NCBI GenBank assembly: GCA_028015205.1
Contig: CM051521.1
Coordinates: forward strand, 122,210,614 to 122,274,613
Direction: 5' to 3'
Length of the DNA: 64,000 nt
From: Mytilisepta virgata
Lineage: Eukaryota > Mollusca > Bivalvia > Mytilida > Mytilidae
In this document: positions 47,101 to 59,100 of the stretch, in pieces
Layout: the number at the start of each line of letters is the position of its first letter
Position numbering within the stretch: the stretch's first letter is position 1
The notes under the pieces: model-generated
Told to the model about the DNA's origin: nothing
What the model saw: only the letters and a program-made list of their open reading frames with translations
Databases searched by the model: none
Program-made: the position numbers and the translations under genes

Positions 47101-50100
47101 GGAGGCTGTTATTTGCCGTGTTTTGTGCAAACTGATAAAAATGCAAATGCAGGTCAATTCTTTATTTTTGTTCATTGTGAATGACATTTTATATCATGTT
47201 TAATATCCCCTCTGTATGACCTCCATAACAATTCACTTAAGACTCAAAGTCATTGTGTAATAATAACTCATTCTGGATCCATTTAACATCACAGGTGATT
47301 ACAGCCCATTCACACTCTCTTCTACAGTAAAACATGGCTTTTGTGAATCAGGTGATTACAGCCCATTCACACTTTCTTCTACAGTAAAACATGGCTTTTG
47401 TGAATCACAGGTGATTACAGCCCATTCACACTCTCTTATAGAGTTAAACAGGGCTTTCATGAATAACAGGTTATTACAGCCATTCCACACTCTATTATAC
47501 AGCAAAGCAGAGTTTTAGTGAATAACAGGCTATTACAGCCATTTCACATTCTCTAAAACAGTAAAACAGGGCTTTAGTGAATAACAGGCTATTACAGCCA
47601 TTTCACATTCTCTTATATAGTAAAACAGGGCTTTTGTGAATAACAGGTTATTACTTAAGCTATCACAGCCCTTTCACACTCTCTTATATAGTAAACCAGG
47701 AGTTTTATGAATAACACGTTATTATAGCTCTTTCACAATCTCTTATATAGGACTTTTGTGAATCACCGGTTATTACAGCTCTTTTACACTCTCTTATAGA
47801 CTAGAACAGGGCTTTTGTGAATCACAGGTTTATTACAGTCCTAAGGCCTTTTACACAAGAATGGGGCTTTTGGGAATAACAGGTTATTACAACCAATTCA
47901 CACTCTCTTATGCAGTAGAACTAGACTTTTGTGAATCACAGGTTATTACAGCCCTTTTACACCATCTTAAACAGAAGAACAAGGCGTTCGTGAATTATAG
48001 GTTTTTACACCCCATTCACACTATCTTTAACAAAAGCACAAGACCTATGTAAATCCCAGGATATTGCAGCCCATTCACACTATCTTAAACAGAAGAACAA
48101 GGTTTTGTGAATTACAGCCCATTCACACTCTCTTATAAATCAGAACAAAGGCTTTTCCCTCAGCCATAGAGACTAAAAAGGGTCATATTATGTATCAATG
48201 CATATTTTTGTACAACTGATTATAGTTCTTCAACTCTCACTCAAATATTTTTTTTACAATTCAGTGAGGTTCTCTTTCTAGGTATGAGTTGTTATAGCTC
48301 ACTAAGAACTTAAGTGTACATATATAGATTCTCCTTCAGGTACGAGTGGGTTATGGAATTTATCCACCCGAGATAGTTAAATTTTCGATTTTCAACACGC
48401 GAGCCTTCAGTGAGCGTGTTAAAATCTAAAATTTAACTATTGAGGGTGGAGAAATTCCATAACTCACGAGTAAATTGAAGGAGAATCTGTTTCTCCTATG
48501 ATTTTCGACAAAACCCTCACGAAAATGTCGTTGCTATGTAGTTTGTTTACATAGACGTCATTTTGGGACTTCTCTAGTTTATCGTTCCAATAACTGTAGA
48601 AAAAGGGCGGTAATTCCCACGTAGAAATTTAATCACCGGGAAGTGGTTAAAGATATTATGTATTTTTATCCCACCGATTAAACACGTCAAGAATAGGAGA
48701 AAAAGTAATATAACCCCTTAAACATTTTACTCAGATTTCTTCTGAGTTATTACAGCTCACTCAGGACTTATTGGATACTATTTATCTATGCTGTAAGGAC
48801 AGATTTATTCCTTTCCCTCAGAAAAGTGCACCTATAATTTATATGTTTCATAATGGTACTTTTAATGTAAAATATGACAACATAAAATAGAATGGAATTC
48901 AGGATGTAAAGATATTTGATAATCATAATTTATGAGGAAACTATAAAATATCTAGTGTTATTTCTCCATAGATGTACAGTAATTAAAAATTCTATTTACA
49001 GGTGCCAGAAATAAAAATTGCGAGTTTAAAATTCTCTGTGTTAAAAACAGTCTGAATTAATTCCTATGAAAATGAAAGAATATGGGTATGCATCAACATT
49101 ACATTAGATTGTACATGACAAAAAATTGATAAAGGACAGCCAACTCATCAGTGTCCACTTTTATTGGGTTATTTAAGAACCTTGTGATTGATTTGAAACT
49201 TTGAGTGATTTTAAATTGCAAAATGTGGGTATAAACACATGGTATTACTATGTTCGAAATGAAATCGAATGAGTCGAAATTTCGGGATTGTCAAAGTTAT
49301 ATTTCAGTACCAAGGTAACATTTTACTACCAGATTCTATTGACTTCTTGAATTATTTACAACATACCAAATAACCCTTGAAGATGGACTTCAAGATAATG
49401 GGAGTCAACTGTAAATGTAAGGTTTGTGATGGGTTTATCTAAAACACCAAAAAACCAGAATACAGGTTAAAACTATGGAAAAACCTGTCTGCTTTTAGTA
49501 GTCACTAGCAGTATTTACATACAAAATGAGCAATGGTCTCATTATAAATCTAAATCATACAAATGAGCAATGGTCTCATTATAAATCTAAATCTGATAAA
49601 AAGTAAAGACAAAAAACATTGTAATTGGTAAGTGTAACACCTCCATATAAATCTAGGTTCATGTTTCACAAAAAGTATTTATCAAAAACCTGATATCATG
49701 CTGCATCTGATAATAATTCTCTTTTTATATATCTTAAGATTTCATGTTAACTTAATTTGTTAAATGTTTCATTTACTGATTAAATATTTTAAATGAAGGA
49801 TAAATAAGCCATTTCTTTGAAGATAGCTTGATAGCAGCTTATGTTATCAGAGAAAAGCAGTCACTTGAATTATGAAAGTCAAAGCTAATTGAAAGGAAAA
49901 AATACATTCTTATGCGATTTAATTCTTCTGTGTCATAAAACTGCTTAATCCTTGGGCCACATTATTCTCCCTGTCAAAACAAATTTAAACTGTATTCTTG
50001 AACAGTGGACTTTTGAAGTATGACTTATAAATTGTCATGAAAAAGTCATTTTTAGGTTAAATTCGATTCTATTACCCGGGTGGCATGGAAATACAGTGAA

Positions 50101-53100
50101 CGGACTTAAAGTGAAGCACATCTATTCCCATTTATATAAATCTATTTCTTATTGATGCAGTGAAGCAAAAGATTTAGTTAAATTATTTTCTTGTTCTGTA
50201 ATTTCCGACTGAACGGACAAGATTTCATGACAAAAGTAATTCTAGTCAAACGAGTTCAAGTCACAAAGAATAACTATGTTAATGTCTTGTTTTATGTGCA
50301 GCATCTTTCATCTTCAATCAAAATTTTACTTTTTAAAATATATGGTATTTTATATATAGTTATAATCATTTTATCCCTTTCAATAAAGTAAATATTCATA
50401 ATTTATATGAATGATGTTGGTTTATCTAGTTTTACAACAAAACAACCAACAAATGTCAATTTTAAGAAAGATTAGACTTAACATGACTTACACCACAGCA
50501 TGCCTGCTGATCATTGTACAATAAACCTACTTCAACAAAAACCATAAAATTATACCATACAAAGATTTTCTGCTATATCAAATCGTTTGTTGCACTTCAA
50601 CCAAAAACAGAATTTACTGGGGCCAAAAAAGTCAGACAAAATACATAAATGTGTTATATAATTTGAAGGGTTATTCCAAGTGCTGAAAATCACTAAGATT
50701 ATAAAGAAAGTCAACATAAAGATTTTCTGAATATTTTCTGTCATCAAAAACATATCATTCAAGGATACTTAAAGTCAATTAGAAAATTTTAATAGAAGAT
50801 TTGTTGTCTCAAATAAGATGACAAGTCTTTCCTGCTTGAGACACTCAACACTACTAAATTAAAGTTAGTATTTTTTCAAGTGAATCAAAATTTGTTTTTG
50901 AGATAACAGAAAGAAAAAGTTACACAATTACTGAAAAGCTCGAATACATTCAAGATTGGAATACCATGAATTAATACTAAAAAGCATTGCAGACATGACA
51001 ATAATTCTTAAATTTTTTGTTCCATTTTTTTTTTTTTTTTTGGGGAGGTGGGTGGGGAGAGGGAGACAGAAGAAGACGGTGATTTATCTGAAATTGTAAA
51101 TACAATTTGTGTATAATCAATAGTAAGGATAAATTCAGAGGCAAAAATAAAAATCAAATTTAGTTACAGCTGCATGTCTAAACCTTTGTACAATGTGTTT
51201 CCATTTGTAGGAATGAAAAAAAAAACCCAAGAAATTCAACTTCAGTAATAAAATACATATGACTTTAACAGAATTATCGAAATTATCAATATTACACAAG
51301 ATATTTGAAAATGAGTCATCAAAGTATCAGGTACCAGATCCCTAAATGAGTCAGCAGGGTTCGAGTAATATTGATACAAACTTTCTAAGGTTACAATAAT
51401 CAATATATATCTGTATGTAGCTGGTACCATACGGCAATACAAACAATAATGTACCGAGATGAAGATGGCTCTGAGAATGCAATCATCCCTCGTTCATCAA
51501 ACGTAAGACGACACTGAATCAATTGTACCTGATTCTTTATGGGAAGTTTATGGTCCTATAGAGAACATTAAAGTTTATACACCTGCACATATTTTGTGGA
51601 AGCATATGGTCGTCACCCAAGTGTTGATATCTACAGTCCTCACCATAGTGTCAATAACTCTGTCATCGGAATTAAAACCACTCTATATCTTACATTTTAT
51701 TATTCTATGTACAAATATTTTCTAGATTTACAATTATTTACCAACTGAATTCTTATCTTCAGTTTAAAATATCATATATAAAATAATTACAGCAGAACTA
51801 TAAAGCCATAAAAATTTGTGTGTGAATATTTGTAAAGGATGTTTGACTCCACAACCAAATAACAGATCTGCAGCAAAAATAATTGGTCATAATGTAGACA
51901 ATTATTATTTGAGCATGTGTTTCTTACTTCAGTAAATATTTCTACATGTAGGTACCCTATACAGATATCAAATAGGAAGCTTAAAAGTATACCAATTGGC
52001 CTTGCCATAAGTCTCTGTGTAATATTTTGTCCATCTTATAACTACTTTTTTGCTAAAAAATGCACCTTTACTATCCATACTTATTTACTATCAAAGTGTA
52101 CACAGCATGTACTCATACTGATAGTAAATAAATATGGATAGAGAACTGCTTTATTTTCATAGAAAAAATAAACTTGTTTAAAAACTTACATAGAGACTTG
52201 TATCAAGTGTAATGTAAAAATAATCTAACCTAGTTAAAGCTTCGCTAACTGTTCGTAAATAATCGGCAGGCAAGATCTGAGCATTAGGCGGTTCTGTAGC
52301 TCTTACAAAAGCTGTGGTTGCATCATCTATTGGTCGTATACCCCGCCTAGAAAAGAAAGAAACATATCTCTTTAAAATCTTAATGATTCAATGATTCAAT
52401 CGTAGAATAGGAAATATATTTTGTTAGTTTATAACTTTCCAGGCATTGCAACTGAATAATCATAAACTACTGCTGGGGACAAAAAATCCACATCTTCATT
52501 TTGCAAAGGGCGGATAATTCATCAGTTGTTTCAGAAAGTGAGATAAAAATGTTTCTAATCAAAATTGATAAAATTTAAATAGAGAATTATCATTGAAATA
52601 TTCAGTAACCTTTTTATGTTCTGCAAACAGTAGAATATTTAAAGCCAAAACAAGTATTCCAATACACTGATTTGGTATTCATGTATCAGGATATATTTTG
52701 ATACTACTACCTTTTGAGTTTCCTCATATGAAATAAGTTCAAATAAAATTGGTTTTGAAAAATAAAATTGTTAAAAAAATGCCATGCTCTTACTTTCCTA
52801 GGCCATAAAAAAGTACAAAAGCCTTATTTTATGTGTGCAAGTTATGTGTATTCTGAAATTTCAATGCACAGAAAAGACCAGTTCCTAAAAACATAATATC
52901 CTGTCTTACCATTAAGTAAAATATCACGATACACACTTTGCAAACAGCATCATTTTTTTAAATACACAATCCCTTAATAAATGAATCTTCTACCTATACC
53001 TTGATGTAAACTTCAGGAATTAAATTCACTGTGTCTATTCCAAAAAACATTTCTGGCCTTAGTTTGTTTTCTGATTTATTTATATGCATATATCTTTCAT

Positions 53101-56100
53101 GAAGAAAATTTTTATTACAAGGACAGATTCTAAGAAACATGACATAAAGTAATGAAGGTGACTTTACAATTCAGTGGTTCAATGGTTCAATGCCACACAC
53201 AAACTTGTTTTAAGCCTGAGCATGTCAAAGAGTGTCATACAAAGCATCTGATCCAGGACAACAGGTTATAATTGTTGCTACACTAAGTTCAAACTAGGTC
53301 AATCTTCATTGTAATTTACTGATTTTTTTCAAGGTTGTTAAATGTGCAATGATTTTGATGAATACGGACTGTGCATGGTTACTGAATAATAATAATAATG
53401 TAACAAATGTCAGGATTGTTCTTTGGGTCTGTTGTTTCAATAATAATGTCAAGGCCACCATTGATGGGGAATGACAAAATCTTTAATTGAGTTGCTGGGA
53501 CTCAGATTTTTATTAGGAGAATTCAGTATTATAGTGGGAATCTGGACTGCTCAGTAACTTTTTTGAGGAGTCTGAAAGAAAGTTTCTTTAATCAGAATAT
53601 ATCAAAGAAAATAATAACTTTTAATTGACTAAAATTTTTGCTAAGTACATTCTTATCTATTTTACATGAAAATCAATTGTGTGGCTATTTTTTCTTAAAA
53701 GTGCTACCAATTAATTCTATTATATCGACTTTAAGATTCGTGTGATTTTTTAAATAAAGGTATACATGCACTAAATATATAATATATAGCCGAAGACTGA
53801 CCCCTCTTACCCAGTAATGGCATGATTATAATAACCCATACCGGTTGTAGATTTAGACATGATGTAATACAAGATAAAACTAATACACCATTAAAGTAGT
53901 TGTACACGGATGTTACAGATTTATATTCTATTTATTATCAAAATAAAATATTTCATTTTTAACATCCCTAGCAACAAAATAGATACATCACCAATAATTT
54001 TATCTTAATACCAAATTAATGACAAAGGCAACCTGTTGAACAAATGACAAAGGCTGGAAGTTAGTACTAGTACAAGGAACCTTACTGTACTACAGATTTA
54101 GTATCATATGTATCTCCTTCTTGAACAGCTCTGTCCTTAGATGGTTTTGGCTTACCCTTTTGGTCTTTTGGTCTTTTTGGCATTTTGACTTTGTTCTTCA
54201 ACATGGTGGATTATTGGTTTGGTTTTTCAACATTTTAGGCCTTGTGTATAAATGATGAGTCATAAATCGATCAAATGTGCACATCTTGTGCAACAAAATT
54301 GGTATCACAGAATGTATTTGATATGATGCTACATAACAATGAAGATCAAGTTTATTCTTATGATGCAACGTAACGATGGAAAATAAACTTTATTATGATG
54401 TGACATAACAATGGAAGATACAATTTATTCTTAAAAATAGCAATTTCCTTCAATAAAGCAGATGTCAGAAAAAAAGTTATGATGGTACTGAAATTCACCT
54501 AAGATCAAATCCATCTTTTTAATATAAGAAATATTTCCTTAAATATCCAAAATTTTTATGTGACAAATACTTGTTTACTGAAAACCAAAAAAAAAAAAAA
54601 ATTTGCATACAATTCCATGTCTGCCCGAAAAACATCAATTTTGCCATCCTACATGCCTGATATACATTGATTTTGCCAGCCTGAGTACCCGATGTACATC
54701 CCAAAACTAATAACATTAGAAAATTGTGGTAAAAAATAAAGTAAATTAAAGCAATAAAAACATTCACTTGCAAGATAAGATTTATCTTTGCATTATAATA
54801 TTGTAATAAAGCAAAAATCAGCAATAAATATGGTTATTGTTAATACTCTACGAAAAAATTCATCAAAGAGACTAGTTTATCAGTGTGTAAAGTTTTACAT
54901 TAAAATGATCATAAAAACCATCAAATTATCATCAATGTGTACAATTATATAAGAAAATTCATATCTGTTACACACAATAAATATTCTTCATCTGCGTATA
55001 ATTTCTGTTTATAAATTTAGAAAATGTTGCAAACACATGAAACTAATGCTTGCACAAACCTGTAGCACAGTAGTTTTACAGATTTCTTTTACCTTATCAG
55101 TATATCTAGTTTTAAATAGACTAAAATTTGAATTTTTCAGCTTTAACAGAATTAATTTCACCATGTAATTTTTTAAATCTGATCTCAGTGTTACAAAGAA
55201 GAAAGCAATTGCTTCATATTCAGCTTCTATGGCTTCCCATTCAACAGAGAACACATAAATTGTTTGTTTCATATTTTGATAGTATTACTGAAATAAACGA
55301 AAATCCATTTGTCGATAAAATATCGGACGATACAATATCAATCAATCACTTGTTAGACAAGGGGTATAATACTCTGTTACTGAGAACAAAGGATTATATC
55401 TGTCCGCTGAACTACTTAAGTCAACAAGCTGTACCCATATAACTAAGATGTCAATATAGCTGGTCAATAACAACCCTATCTTATCAATAGCCAGCAACGG
55501 TCAGTAATACAAAACAAATACTTATTTCAGTTTTATTAAATTCCAAACAATTTAATATGAAGTTTTCAGAAAGGACAGGTTCTGATAAAATTATTGTCGA
55601 GCCTTCGACTTTTGTCGAAAAAGCGAGACATAGCGATCCTACATTCCGTCGTCGTCGTCGTCGTCGTCGTCGGCGGCGGCGTCCACAAATATTCACCCTG
55701 TGGTTAAAGTTTTTGAAATTTTAATAACTTTCTTAAACTATCCTGGATTTCTACCAAACTTGGACAGAGGCTTGTTTATGATCATAAGATAGTATCCAGA
55801 AGGAAATTTTGTAAAAAAAAAATTCCAGTTTTTCCGTATTTTACTTATAAATGGACTTAGTTTTTCTGCCAGGAAACATTACATTCACTCTGTGGTTAAA
55901 GTTTTTAAAATTTTAATAACTTTCTTAAAATATCCTGGATTTGTACCAAACTTGGACAGAAGCTTGTTTATGATCATAAGATAGTATCCAGAAGTAAATT
56001 TTGTAAAATAAAAATTCCAGTTTTTCTGTATATTACTTATAAATGGACTTAGTTTTTCTGCCAGGAAACATTACATTCATTCTGTGGTTAAAGTTTTCAA

Positions 56101-59100
56101 AATTTTAATAACTTTCTTAAACTATCCTGGATTTGTACCAAACTTGGACAGAAGCTTGTTTATGATCATAATATAGTATCCAGAAGTAAATTTAGTAAAA
56201 AAAAAAAAAATTTTCCGTATTTTACTTATAAATGGACTTAGTTTTTCTGCCAGGAAACATTACATTCACTCTGTGGTTAAAGTTTTTAAAATTTTAATAA
56301 CTTTCTTAAACTATCCAGGAATTTTACCAAATTTGGACAGAAGCTTGTTTATGATATAAAGATTGTATCCAGGAGAAAATTTTGTAAAATATTTATTTCT
56401 GTTTTTCAGTTTTTTACGTATAAATGGACTTAACATTGCATTCTATTATGTGCATTCACCTATCACACTGAAAATATAGACAACATCAAAAGTAGGCGAG
56501 ACACTGGGTTCCGCGGAACCCGTACGAATTTTTCATAAGAAAATGTATATAACTAAAACAGACCTAAAGCATTATTTAGAATACAGAAAAAACAAACAAA
56601 ATCCTTTCCTTCTTAAATTTTCTCTCCTTTCAGTGAAATTGCCTTCATTGTCAAAAGTTTTTTTTATTGGTTTATTGGTGAAGTGTGGGAGAAAGCTTAA
56701 GTACCCTGAGAGAATCAGGTTGTCAACAAAAATCAAACACCAAACCATTAGCAAATTTATAACATCAGAGCTAACAGGTAAATGTCCCCCATTCAATGCA
56801 TCTTTTTTCCTCCTTACACTGACCATTAACAGCTACAACAAACTATCTAGATCACTTAGCCACTGGGGCAATGTTATTTTTCCAAGAACACAAAAATAAA
56901 AGGAACAAGAAGTTCAGCAAGTCAAATTTTCCTTAGTCACTGTTTGTAATTGCCCTCCTGTCCATCATACTTTGCCAAACTTATAACAAGATTTTTCGCA
57001 TTGGAAAATCTGGTTAAAAATATACCACTTCAGGTAATCTCAGAGTGAAAACATGCAACAACAAAAACAGACAGGAAGATTTTACTTGAAACATTACCTA
57101 TAAGTAACTGAATCTTTTAAGCAATTTGGGTATTTAATATTGTCCGTGATCATGTTGGAATACTAATTTTAATTTGAGAAAATTACAATCCAGGATAAAA
57201 CGTTACAATGAAATCTTTCAGGGATAAATAATAAGTTCCATCCCCTGTATAAAATTAACCATTGTTGACAATAAAGATCTCCAGGTTATAACCTTGTTTA
57301 CATTTTATTTATTGCTTTCTGTTTAAATTCAAACACTGAAATCTTTTTTTTTTCTATTCAAAAATTCTTTTTCAATGTAATCTGGAAGCTTATTGCCATT
57401 ACACCTGCATTAGAAAATAAAATGTACAGCCAGTCAATTCTGATCTGCAAGCATTCAATGTTAAGCAGAAATACTCACATCCCACAGAATTGCTGCAGAA
57501 AGTAAGATAATATTATTGGTTAAAGAGACAACATCACATTTGAATACCAGGAAATATTGATTTACATCTTGGAGACGGGTGGTCTTCAAATAGGAACAAC
57601 AGTTCACACAACAAGACAAGTATTCAATAGCCCCTGAAAAACCCACGGTTCTTAAGAATTTTAAAAATGAAAATGATCAGATTTTTAAGCAATTCATGCT
57701 TGCACAAGCTTTATTAAACACTATAGCACAGCCTTGATACAGATAGATCTATAAACACTACAAGAATATATACTACAGCTGTTTGTTGATGTGTGTCTGC
57801 CAGTTTGTCATATTCTCCAGCATTTACATTTATCTTACTATTGACAATACAATAGTCAATCTATCTCTTATGGAGACCGTGCTGTTAAAATTTTATAAAT
57901 TTATTTATAAAAACATGAAATTCCTAGTCATGAGCATGACCTCAGTAAAAAATTAATCAAAAACAACATGTGTAAAAGAACATATGGTCATAAATCCATC
58001 TGAACAAACTAGGTGTGACAAAAACATCAGTTTTCAGTTTTATATTTTCATTAAATATTCAATTTAATCAAATTTATGATATCATTTTACATATCATCAG
58101 ATGACATGCCCAATAAAACATGAATTATAAATAAGTATCTCTATTTTTCCCTCTTTTTAGTTGGCATGTACTAAAAGGTGGAGTGGAGTGGAGTGGAGTG
58201 GAGTGGTGGAGTGGAGTGGTGGAGTGTTGGAGTGCTGGAGTCACAGAATGAAAACATGGAATTAAGAAATAGAGTGTAGTGGAGTTGTGGGTTCAATAGT
58301 TTTGAAATTAAACCAATTTATAAGATATTTTTGTATACATGTGTACTATAAAAATCATAGAATAAATGTTTCAACAGCGTGCAACTGCATTCATGAACAT
58401 TATACCAATATAATTCACCTTGGATATGTCATGGGCATTTTTTAAGGTTATATTTCCAAACAATATTAAAAAAACATGATTAATGTTAAATGATAGATTT
58501 CTATAATTTAGGAGGGGGTGTTTCAGCAATTTTACCTTAGTTAACAACATTCTGGTGTAATTAATTTTACACTCAAAGCAAAGTTAAAATTATAAACTAC
58601 TAGTATATTAAAAAAAAAAACCCAGCATCAACAGAACAGTCATTTGCAAGAAAAACGACACTTGGCTTCTGTCTGTTTCAACTGAAAAAGATATGAATTT
58701 GCTTATTTGGTAAAAGATCTATGTATCTATGGCATGCCAATATACACGTATCGTTCATTTAAGTTATTTTGCCCCCCGCTGAACATATTGCAAGGGCGTG
58801 GAAATACCGGGCGTCCAAGTGTCTGTCTGTCTCTGTGTCAGTCCAGTCTTGTTAGCGCTGTCACGGTTGCAATTCTTGCCAGATTTTTATTAAACTTATA
58901 TATACTATAGGTTAATATCTGTAACATCTTGGACAAGTTCTACTTTTTAAAAGATTCATGCTCTTTGGAAATATAAAATATGTGCAACGCAGGTGACATT
59001 GAAACTCTGTTCTTTTATTAAATCAAGAATCAAAACTTTGTCTGTTTGACATAAAATATATAGTTTTATTCAATGATCAATTAATGATTTTTGGACATTT

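Noticed and set aside
55484..55696. Poly-arginine minus-strand frame
   Set aside because: An artefact of the (GTC)n/(GGC)n microsatellite in a mobile repeat.
56543..56899. 118-codon plus-strand frame
   Set aside because: It covers a decayed SINE and AT-rich DNA; no motif or splice context.
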